Shown: in pieces, positions 39,001-51,300 of the stretch
Numbering within the stretch: position 1 is the first letter of the stretch
How the letters are laid out: each line of letters opens with the position of its first letter
Assembly: GCA_034401795.1 (NCBI GenBank)
Contig: CM067366.1
Coordinates: 72,601,040-72,665,039, forward strand
Direction of reading: 5' to 3'
Origin: Chaetoderma sp. LZ-2023a
Lineage: Eukaryota; Mollusca; Caudofoveata; Chaetodermatida; Chaetodermatidae
Length of the DNA stretch: 64,000 nt
The notes under the pieces: generated by a model
Seen by the model: the letters and a program-made list of their open reading frames with translations, nothing else
Told to the model about the DNA's origin: nothing
Databases searched by the model: none
Translations under genes and position numbers: made by a program

Positions 39001-40889
39001 TACTCTAGCAATGAGAGTCTATGCTGAAGATGTTGTTTCATCACCAGTGGGCAGTAATGTGTATATGTGATGGTGATCATGAAAACAAATGTGAAAATAA
39101 TGACAATGGCAAGTCCAATAATACTAGCAATTAAGTGCTTATGCTTCATGAAAAGCCTAAAGATGACAAAAATTACATAATTGAGGGCACAAATTGTGAT
39201 AATCTAGAATCAGACATTCAGAGTAGAAATGGTTGTGCTCTCAATCTCCAGGACAGTGAGCTGTGCTATCTCAACACAACAGCAGAGACAGTGCCTAAAC
39301 AGTTATTTAGTACAACACATGTCTGTACACCAGCAGTGTGTAGTGCTCCCAGTCACCCTCTACCATCCCAGTCAACAAGCCATCTGAAGCAGCTCTTTAT
39401 GCTAAATGAACTGCTGCTAAGCAAAGAGGCTAAGATAATGGAGCTGCAGGAGGTAAATAAAAGGTTGATGTCTGAGCTGATGACTAAGCCAACTAAGTTG
39501 CCAACCAAAGAGATTGGTGTAATGACAGTTACAGTCAATGTCAATAGTGTGGCCCAACAAACTGACCATGACAGTACCGTTAATATTAACGAATGTTTGG
39601 CTCCAGCTTTACAATAACCAGACCGTGAACATGTCAAAAGACCAATCCCTGCTCCAAGATTTTCTAAAACTATACCACCACGACCACCGCCGCCACCAGT
39701 ACAAATAAATTCCACTGAAGGAACAAAAGGAGTCACAGACAAAATGCCAAAGACAGTGATATGGAGCGATTCTCCTCCAAGTGTACCTAAGGACTCTCTT
39801 ATTATCAGCAGTTCCATCATCAAGGGGCTCAATCCAAAGGGCTGTGTGATAATGTGGAGGTTATTTGTCTCCGAGGTGCCAGAATTGAAAAGATCCATTC
39901 CATGCTAGTGTCTCTCGAACTCAGAATGTACAAAAATATTATTGTCACCAATAATTCCGATGGTTCTGTAGGAGATGCACTAGTGGCCACGGAGGGACTC
40001 ATAAAGGACACAAAATTTCTCCAAACTGTAAATTACATATTTGTGAACTGTGTCCACGAGGTGATGTGAGCCGACGACAAGCGTTCATCCATAGATTCAA
40101 TAGGAATCTAGAGGCACACGAGCCTTTTCTAGATTTCACAGTGATTGAATCAGTGGAACAGATTTATTCAAAAAGTAAACTTGGTGTGATAGCCTCTTCA
40201 TTGTTCTATTCAGATAAACTGCATCACAATAAGACTGGCTCATCGGTTCTTGTTAAAGCTATTGACTCTTATGTTTCCATTATAAAGAAGGCCCCTTGTG
40301 CCTACTGTGGAGAAACCAATCATTGACATTCTCAATGCCACCATGGGAAACCTGTGAAATGCTGGAAATGTAACGCTGAAGGACACAAATCTCGCTGAAG
40401 GACACAAATCTCGCCAGTGCTCAGTGTATTAGTATCTCAGCCATGGAGTGCCTATTCCACAGAACTACATCCAATAAACAACAATGCCTATATTTCTAGT
40501 CATAATATGAACGTTAATGATTCATGTAGTTTGTCACAATCTGTACATCTTCCTGAAAGCCGCTCGGGTGAGTCTGACATTGTCTATTATTCTCATATTT
40601 CTTGCAATCATGATATACATGATTACACAAATATTATGGATAAGATATTAATAAGAAATAGATATTATTTACTTAGTGCTAATGGTGCATGTAATCATTC
40701 ATGTGTTGATGCTGCTATTAGTGCTGATGATACTATTATTACTACTAAAACTACATGTGCCGCTTCTACTTCTACCATCGCTGTATCTATTAGTGCTTCT
40801 GCAGCTGCTACATGTAATACTACTATTACTACTGATAACATTGTTAGTGTTACATATAGCACCGCTCTATCTATTAGTGCTGCTGCTGT

Positions 40890-40921
<32 letters not shown>

Positions 40922-43900
40922 CTGATGATGATGACATTATTATTACAAGTTCAAGTACTACTACTGTTGATAATACTGCTAATCCCAATGACGCTGTAAC
41001 TATATATATAAAACTGCTGCCGATGATGATAATGATGATGATGATGATGATGATGATGATAATGATGATATTGTTACTACCAGTTCATGTACTACTACTG
41101 TTGATAATATTGCTAATCCCATTGCCACTGTAACTATTTATAAAACTGCTGCCGATGATGATGATGATGATGATGCTGATGATGATGAGTCGTCTCCTAC
41201 TACCTTAAATTTTATAGATTTTATAAACTATATTAATATATTCTGCTATTGCATTGTTAATCCAGTAAAAAAATCAGACTCATTCTGATAAAACCAAGAA
41301 TTCACATATAATAAACCAATGGAAATGTACAAATGACTGTATACAAACTGTAATTTCTTGTGACCTACCAGCTCTTAGCATAAATGATAAAGGTCTTCTC
41401 ATAGGTTACCTAAATGTTTAGCATTTGCTTCCCAAGATGACAGAAATAAAGGATGATAACGGCAAAAAGTAGAAAAGATATAGATATTATGCACAATAGA
41501 AACATTTCTTAACACAAACCATCTAAACGCATTAATTGACATTAGAAGGATACAATGTAGAGCGATGAGATAGACCTAAACGTGGAGGTGGATATATTGC
41601 TGTATATATAACTGACACTCTGTCATACAGTAGGAGAAACGATTTAGAAAAACAATATTGAAGTCCTGTGGCTTGAAATTAAACAATACAAAATGAAATC
41701 ATTTCTGTTAGGCTGTGTCTATAGACCGCCAAGCTCTCTAGCTAGTTGGATAGATGATTTTGAGTCATTGTTAGAAACCGCTTATTCAGAAAACTCAGAT
41801 ATTGTGCTCATTGGTGATTTTAACATTAATCTTTCGAAACCAGGAAATACAAAATGACAGTCAGTTACAGATCTTTATCATCTTGACCAGCTCATAAATA
41901 AATACACTATAGTAACCAAAAAGACAGCCACAGTAATTGACCATATATACGTTACAAATAAGGAGAAATATCATTCTACTCAAGTAGGTACACTAGCTCT
42001 AAGTGACCACTACCCAATATTCACTGTATGCAGCAGTAAAGTCCCTCAACAACGCAATTTACATCAAGCTATTAAATATCGCAGTATTAAAAATTTTAAT
42101 GAAAATTTGTTTATTCAGGATCTTTTAGCGTATGATTGGAATGCAGTGAATGAATTAAGTAATCAAAATCTTGCTCTTAAAAAATGGCAGGAAGCATTCA
42201 CTAACATATTAAATAATCATGCACCTGTTATTGAAAGGAGAGTAAAATGATTCTGTCAGCCTGGATGGATTAATAAAGACATCCTGGAAGCAATAAAGCA
42301 AAGGAATTATCAGAAAATGATAGGAAACACAACAGAATATAAAGACTAAAGAACAAGGTTATGTCAATAATAGAAGAATCTAAGAGGGACTAATTAGATG
42401 AAGACAAGCACAATCCTGGAAATATTTGGAAAATATTACGTAGTATCAATCCAAAAACTAACACCTTTCCCACCGTTTTATCTGATAATGGGGGAAACGA
42501 AGTTAGAGACCCAGAGATGCAGGCTGAAATGTTTAACCAATACTTTAGTTCAGTGGCATCCACTCTAGCCAAATCCATTCCAGATAAAAATGCATCATTT
42601 GAGGAACTAAAATCACATGTCAGCAGTAAAGTTCCAGATAATATCAAATTCCAGATACCATATATCGCTGTAGACTATGTATATGATCAAGCTAGAAATC
42701 TGAAAACTTAAATCTGCAGGATATGATGAACTTAATGGTTATTTTCTTAAAATTGCGTAATAACGACGCAGTCTAAAAGATGAGAAAATTTTGTTGCCTG
42801 ACACTTGTTCTCGTGTTGAGACCAAGTCTGAATAATCTGAGCTCTGCAAGTCAGCTCCTTTTATACTCTCCCCCTGGTGGACCGGAAGTGAGAGCTAGTA
42901 TGCCAAAATATGGGCATACTTGTACCAGAAATTGGCGGTGTGGCCTTTTTTGCCGGTGTTTGGTGTTGCCTTTTCGGCGGTGCAGTTTATTGGCAGTCCA
43001 GAATTTTTGCCCGTGCACATTTTGGCGGTGCATGGCGAATTTTTGGCGGTGCAGACATTTTTGGCGGTGCTGGAAAAAAAGATTTTATTTAGATTTTTTG
43101 GCGGTGCTAATGTTTTTTGGTGGTGCAACCGTTCTTTTTCTTAAAATTGCTGCAGCTGTGATAGCTCTGCCACTTACTGGTATCATCAATAAAAGTATAG
43201 GCTCAGGAATCTTTCCAGCAATATGGAAACATATTAAAGTCATAACGTTGCACAAATCCGATTCTAAAAACAATGTAAACAATTACAGGTCAATATCTAA
43301 TCTACCGGCTATATATCGAAAATAATAGAACGACATGTACATGATCACATTTATACATTTTTAACTAAATATACCCCACTAAATGAACCACAATCAGGAT
43401 TTTGATAAACGCATTCATGCGAAACTGCATTGCTTAAAATAATTGAACAATGGCGCTTCATGATAGACAAGGGTGATCTAATAGGAGCCCTAATGATTGA
43501 TTTGAAGAAAGCTTTCGATCTGTTAAACCACAATATTTTGTTACAAAAACTTGCCATCTACAAATTCGAAGATCACTCATTACAATGGATGTCTTCATAT
43601 ATTGAAGATAGAAAGCAGTATGTTTCAGTTGCTGGAAAAACGTCTGACCATTTGTCTGTCAACATTGGAGTGCCACAAGGATCAGTGTTAGGCCCTCTAT
43701 TATTTATCCTTTATATTAATGACTTTCCCCTGTATAGTAATAGTAATGTAGATATGTATGCTGACAACACTACTATGCATGTTAATAACACACATGTAAA
43801 CAATATTCAAGAACAATTAACCAATGATATGGAATCAGTGCAGAAATGGTATCAATTCAACAAAATGCTCCTGAATTTAGATAAGACTAAACTAATGTTG

Positions 43901-45273
43901 CTTGGTAGTAAACACAAGCTAAAAAGTGTCAATACACAAATCATTGTACCCATAGAGAGTGGAAATGTAAGCTTCATTACATCTGAAAAGCTTCTAGGCC
44001 TACACATTAATAACACCCTCTCTTGGCATGAAAATATTAGTAAAATCTGTAAAAAAAAATTTAATACCTAATATACATGCTTAAGAGAACAAGAATTATT
44101 TAACAATTGGAATTTATTTTACAAGGCATGCATACTTTCACATATAGATTATTGCTCACTCATTTACTGTCAAACTACACATTCACTATTAGAGAAACTG
44201 GAAAAAGTACAGAAGCGTGCTGCACGTATTATCCTTGATGCCCCATTTAGAGAACCAACAGAAAATTTATATAAACAATTGAATTGGACAACTCTGTCTA
44301 CAAGGTTGGTCATCGAGACAAATGGTATGACATACAAGGCGCTTAATGATCTTGCCTCAAATTACATAAAGAATTTGTTCACCCTCCCAGAAGATGCACT
44401 CACTCAACTTGCGCTCAAAAACACATTGTCATCTTCAACTTCCAAAATTCAAGACTGATTATGGCAAAAAGGCTACACATACACAGCAGTCAAACATTGG
44501 AACTCACTACCTCAGTCTTACACAATCTGAAACTATACACATTCTCATACAACCTACAAAAGCATTATAATTCAGGGTAAACTAAAAAGGCATATTGGAT
44601 TCATCAGCTCCATACCATGGCCCCCCCCCCCCTTGGCATCGACCATATTTGATAAGGCACCCCCCCCCCCCCCCCGGAAGTCCTCCAACAACTCATGTTT
44701 TTTAAGGTAAACGTAAGTATACAAGTAGTGTCAATTCTTTTGTAAATATTTAGACAATCTGTAGTATGCAATAGTTACTAGCTTTCATATTCTAATTTAG
44801 TAATGAAATATGACTAATGTAGATAATAATTATTTTATAACTTACCTACTGTATTGACCTTTTCAGCAATAAAATCCCCAATAAACCAAATTCTTGGAGA
44901 TAGATGAAATATTCTGTTGAGTATTTTGTGTTTAATCTGAGTGAGAGCCATTGCTGCATAAGGTAGCAGAAACATGTGGCCAGATTAGTCTCAACTATTC
45001 AATGGCATTTTCTGTATGGTTGGTAAATTGAAATATGGGGTAGTCATCGATGAAAGGGCGAATATATAGTTCTGTACATAGTGTTATATATATATATATA
45101 TATAGATATGTATAAAATGTAATATAGCATGTGTGCGTGCGTGCGTGTTCGCGCGCATGTTGCCTGCGTGGATGCATGTGTGTACTTCTGTGTGTGTCCG
45201 TTCTTTTTTATGTACATACTCTACTCTGGGAAGATTAGTTTTTTTATTGATGATGTACCCTCATTAAATAAAG

Positions 45274-45321
<48 letters not shown>

Positions 45322-48300
45322 ACTTGAATATTCAGAATCACAGTTTCAAAGCTCTGATTACAGGAAAGCTGTAGAATATTTTGAAATGGGTTTGACTGGA
45401 CTATGTAGCTGCAATAGGCAGCAAGAGCTTCCTGGCAACTTAGTCTCAACACATTCAACAGAATGTTCCTTTCATTATGAAGAATTTGTCATTTATGGTT
45501 TGTGAGGGCTAAAGGGTTAAACCAAGGTGTTTTAACCCTTTACTGGTAAAGGCGGCAAGAGAAGACTATTTTTGAAAATTTATGACTGGAATGACTGGCT
45601 TGATAACCGTCATTCCAGTGCTAACTTTTCAAAAACAGTTTTTCTCTTAGCCCGCAAATGGATATTCAATAAGCAAATATTTTGAATTTTCTTTTGCAGA
45701 CCAAAAGAGCACCATTTTTTAACATTTACCACTGGAATGTCTGGCTCGCTTATCGAGCCAGTCATTCCAGTGGTAAGTTTTCAAAATTAGTCTTCTCTTG
45801 CTCTGCAAATGGACATTTTTCAAGACCACTGCAGAAACTGTTTTTGGCTGATATGAGTATTAAAGGGTTAAGAGGTTAATAGATCTGTCAGACTTCCAGG
45901 AAATATGTGTGTCTTAAGATAACAGACCAACAGACAACAACATAAACATCCGCTCCATTTTCTTTGACATCCCCACCCCTACATGCATCCCCACCACCAC
46001 CGAGTCACGAAACTCATCACACCAGTCTAATAATTGGTCAATTTTGACTTTATAACATGACTCAGACTCGGTCAGACACTAGATGAGACTAATGGACATT
46101 TTCATTCCCCATAAACAATGATTTTAACATTACGGAAATAGTGGGTGATCATCACAGGCCCCACCTCTTCACCTAATGTTCAGCTCCACTGTGGAAGAGA
46201 GGAAGGAGGGTGGGGTATCAGAGTGCACCTTTCCTCGCAACCTTATCCTTGAGCGCGTGTCAGAAGGACAGACTTTATTAATGAGTGTTTGAGCGTTCAC
46301 ACCTGACTGGTGATGTATCTAAACATCGCTCAAGCGAGTAATCACAGCAGGCCTCGAGCCTCGATAACAAGTACCCATAATGCATTGTTCTTGTCACCAA
46401 ACAGTGATGACTGTCAAGGACAGTGGCGCAGAAATACAGCTGATTCAAGATGCCCTTAACACTTCAACACTCAAATTTGTTCAACATAATTTAAATCTTT
46501 TCAAAGAAAATGTCCATTTGCAGACCGAGAGAGGACTGTTTTTGATAATTTACCACTGGAATGACTGGCTTGGTTATCGAGCCAGGCAGTCCAGTGGTAA
46601 ATTTTCAAAAAATAGTCTTCTCTTGGTCTGCAAATGTTAATTTCCCAAGTCCACTGTTGAAGTGATTTTTCACAGATTTGAGAGTTAAAGGGTTTAAATC
46701 CCTCGACCACTAACGAGCCTCTCCCTGTAGAGGACATTTTACGTCTGACTAAAGCTGAAGCCTGAAGTAATTATATTTTAAATTGATGTTATTTTTTGTC
46801 TTGCTGGTTGTTGTTGTGCTCAGATATTTCTCCTCTTGATAGGAGCACCATCTATGATAGAGAGCCTAACTGTTCAATGAGGTTCACTCAGTGGGATACA
46901 GAATACTACTTACAGGTTGAGATATGAAGTCACTGGTGCAGTAACACTTTCACAGACGAATATTCCCCATATTTCATTGTCACGGCAACCAGACAGGAAA
47001 ACTGTTGAATAATTTGAAATTAATTTGACTGGAAGACATTGCTGTCTAAGTCTTTCAGTCTAATTAATGTCAAAATATTTGACAGAATAAAGAAATTACT
47101 TTTTAGGGATTTGTCGGCAAAAAGGTTAACACAGACATACAATTAAAGTTATCCTGAACCATTAAGGTTGAGAACATATTTGAAAATTTTAGTGACGATC
47201 ATCTTCATCTGAGCCACCACTTTAGACAATTGATATTTGTAGATGCCTTTATTTGGCTCTTGCTGTCGCTCAAGGCTCAGAACTATTGCACTCTATTAAG
47301 AAGCATACAACTTATTTACATATATGAATTAGTCAACATATTTACCGTAGGCCTATTAGAGCGTATTTACTACTGACAGCCTAATTCACCTTTCCAGAGT
47401 ATCCATCGATGATTTGACGTCATATGACATCATACTCAGCTACGCTCCATGTAGGATGATGTCATAATCATTACATCATAAATGATTCGTGAAAATTTAT
47501 CCCTTTAAACACTGAATTTATTTTGATGACGGCCATGCTAACCCCGAGATTATAGCAAAAGAATGACAAAAAAGTTTAGTATTTCACTCAGCATTTTTGT
47601 GCGCACCAATATGTTTCTTCACAAATAGACATTTTAAGTCAGGTGAATTCGAAGGCTTTTTTTAGGATGGAAAGCTAAATCCTTCAAGGCTTTAACAATT
47701 TAATTCACAAATTTGTTCAAGAAAAATTCAACTTTCTCATAAAAAAATTTCATTTGCAGAGCCAGAGTAGCTTACTCTTGAAAATGTATCGCTGGAATGA
47801 CTGGCTTTGTTATTTAGCCAGACTCTTCAGAGGTAGATCTTCAAAAATAGTCTTCTCTTGATCTGCAAATGGACATTTCTCAAGACCACTGCGTAAGCCA
47901 TTCTAAGGAAACAAACAACCTATGAGGGAATGTGTTTTAGGAGTACACAGAACAGGAGATGGAACAATTTATCAGCTCAATTTGACAAAAAACGGTCCAC
48001 TACTCAGTCATTGTGACTCAATAAAAACAACATGAAATCGACTGACAAGCGCAACAAAACCACACAAGCATCGCAATTTAAAGCACGTTTTCATGGCTTC
48101 CGTTTCATTTGCTTACTACAAGTAAATTGCAGTCCATGTGCTTTTATGGTTGATGTACACGGAGATGAGTACTAGGGGCAAATGTAATTTATCGGAATAG
48201 CTAAGGGATTGCGGCTTTTGACATGATCTATATTACAGTGTGTAAATCTGATCTAATTTTGTAAATATAAATGTGTAATGGATTTGGCAATGAATGGCTT

Positions 48301-51300
48301 AAGTGCCTGCCTGCTGAATTTATGCAGACTACCTTTTCACAGGATTTAACTCTGGATATCGCAAATATTTTGAAAACAATTTGACTGAAATTTGTTGGTG
48401 GCTAACCCAGCAACAACTTTCAGTCAAATTGTTTTCAAAATATTCAGTAGGTCCAGAGTTATTGCCAATTGAAACTACTGTCTCCTGACTTGTATCAGTC
48501 AGACAGCTAAGCGTCGTGGTATGATGTGGACTGCTATGATGATGTTTGCTTTGCTTTAATGTGGCGGCTGTCTGCGGAGAAATCACAACGAACATAGAAA
48601 TAAATCCTATTGAGCTAAGAATGTACAACTTCAGCACTTATCACCTCAGCTACAAAGCAGATAGAAATTCAATCAAATGCTTAAGGACTGTTGCAAAAAC
48701 CTATAACCAATCAAAAAGGCAATAAGACACATTATGGTCACATTTTGGTGACTGACTACGTCAGTGAATTCGATGACTTGGTTTGAACCACAAAATTGGT
48801 TTGAACCAGAACTGCAAAAACAGGATTTATGCGAATTGGCACCGTTAGATAATCGTAATTTCGTGGCAATGTTCTGAGCCCCCAAACTGAGTTGACTTTA
48901 GCAATTAATTTGATTGTATATCGATTTATACTTTCAATTCAGTCTAAGTAAATCACAGACGACCGCATACACTAAAATATTGATCAGGTGCGTGTGTGCA
49001 TGCGTCGAATGCGTGCCCATATGGGTGTATGTGCGTGCACGCATCCAGCATGATAAATCTACTTCTATTGTAGGGTAAAGATCATAGCAAAGCATGTGTA
49101 ATGATAACTCAACCTTGGATGGCCCTGGGGGTCCTGATGATTATTTTTGATTTTTTGGGGAAAGGTCAAGAGGTCAAAAGACAAGGTCATCGACAATGAT
49201 GAAGAGTGAATATTTTGAAACGCATTTGATTTGAAGATGTTGTATGTTGTTCTACTTACGTTTTAGACAATCCCATCCAGTGTAGCCTGGGTAGCACTCG
49301 CACTGACCGTCTTTGCATTCTCCGTGTCCATGACAATCACTAGGGCAGTTGGTTCCAATCGAATCTGTAACCATAAACAAATATTCATTGGTCTAACCAC
49401 AACAATAATGATTTAACCCTTCAATGGCTAAATTTGTTCACCAAGATCAAAATATTTGTTTATTGAATGTTGATTTACTGGCCAACAGAAGACTATTTTT
49501 GAAAATTTACCACTGGAATGACTGGCTCGGATATCGATTCCAGTGTTAAATTTTCAAAAATAGTATTCTCTTGGCCTGCAAATTGACAGTTTTAATGAGA
49601 AAATTGAAATATTTTAAAACAAATTTAGAGATTAAGTGTTAAAGAAAGGATATATGTGAAGAATATTTCACCATTCCATGGAGTCCATCATGGTAATGTG
49701 TCCGTCACGACAATGTGTCCGTCACAATACTGTGTCCATCACTATAATGTATCCATCACGATAATGTGCACGTCACGATACTGTGTCCATCACTATAATG
49801 TATCCGCTATGATAATGTGTCTGTAGTGATAATACTGTTTCTTATGACGGTCACATGACTGTCACACCATGTATAACTTTGTAAATGTGTCAACCCTCAC
49901 ATTATCCAGATTCATGCAGGTATGCTTCACTGGAGCCAATGGAAGAAGCTAGTTTTAGCTATGCCCCGCCCATATATAGCTAAGCCACACCCATGCTTTT
50001 TCTGTGTTGTGAATGATCGATCCCTGAACTCCCTCACTATCAATTTCCAGAAAACTATACAGGTAAGCTGTTGAATACTCTAAAACTATAGCAGCTACAG
50101 CGCCAAGTCAAATTAGTTTCAAAATATTCAACAGAATGTTTATTAAATTGTAAAGCCATACAATTCGTACAACAACGCTTAGTCCGTCACCAACTAAGCA
50201 TTCGCGATGAACTTAGCTGCGTCATTCAGGATGTAATTTATTATGACATCATCATATGTCACATAGTTGATTATGATGTAGTTGATTATGACGTCATATG
50301 ATTGATGGATAAACTGGAAAGCTGCATTTATCAATCGGAAATCCTGTCAAGAAATCCGCCATTAAGAAGACAGTATAATGGGCGCCCAAGATAAAATCAA
50401 TCAGGCTAACTGAGACAGGTGCTTTGAGGGTTTAAATTAATTAAGAACACTTATGAAAACTCATTAATATGGCGAGGGAAATCACGCAGGCGGGCCAAAA
50501 GCCCTGAGAAAGAAATACTTAACACACTTCATTCTGCTTTAACGGAGGTGCAATTTACTTCCCACTTATACATTTCTGAATATTTTGCAAACAATTTGGC
50601 CGGAAATTGTTGCTGCCTTAGGAAGGAACAACGTTCAGTCAAACTGTTTACAAACTATTCATCAACTTTCATATATATCTTCTGTATGAGCCGACTTCTG
50701 TGAAATCAGTATGACTGGGATGAATGCATGAGGTCAGTGTGGTGGAAATCCTGGCCAGGACTTAATCTCTCGGTGACAAATTTGCTAAAGCACACACCCA
50801 CACTGCTTGCTGACAAATATCGTGATGCTCAGGCTTCTTATAGCATAAAGATGCTCATTTTCAAAGCATGCTCTGATGCTTTCATCTCTGTCAACAAATT
50901 TGACGGTAATACGGTTAGAGCGATAACCTGGACAGCATCTGTTGAGCGCTTAATCTGTCAATACCAGTCTATCCCAACTTCGCAAGGCGCACCAGGGATA
51001 TCGTCAGAGCTGCTTGATGTAAGTACGGGAGTAAACGACACCTAAGCTAATTCAATTCACATACTACGATCCAGAAGACAAATAATAGCATTTGCACGCT
51101 TAGATCTGTCTGCCATGACTTCGGTCTCATGATTTTCTATTAGCATCCACGATAATCAGGCGCCGACATCAAAGCGGTCTATCAGATTTCTGAACATCCA
51201 TTGTTCTGACGGGCCGAGGAGTAAATGAAATCCCAGTCAGAGCCAGAATCGAGATGTATAATTTGGTTGAGGTGGAGAGAGCAATCAGAGCAGAGATGAA

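Larger units (their letters stand above)
38650..44880 (+). mobile_element. LINE (non-LTR retrotransposon), APE type, CR1/L2/Rex1-like
   Basis: A nearly full-length, decayed element in the long intron between exons 5 and 4, opposite in sense to the gene. It has an ORF1-like region (38650-40430), an AP-endonuclease region (about 41350-42250) and a reverse transcriptase with C-terminal region (about 42280-44577). All are broken by several stops and frameshifts. The RT catalytic box reads YADN in place of YADD. It is interrupted by a (GCT/GAT)n tract and by a 379-bp nested insertion. Clade placement inside the Jockey/CR1 superfamily is from memory of motif style. Confidence 0.88.

Noticed and set aside
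40417-41133. 238-codon plus-strand frame as part of a host gene
   Set aside because: It lies inside the LINE between ORF1 and the endonuclease and is mostly a (GCT/GAT)n tract.
50728-51045. 105-codon plus-strand frame as a gene nested in intron 3
   Set aside because: No recognisable family, no regulatory or splice support, length within chance for this composition.
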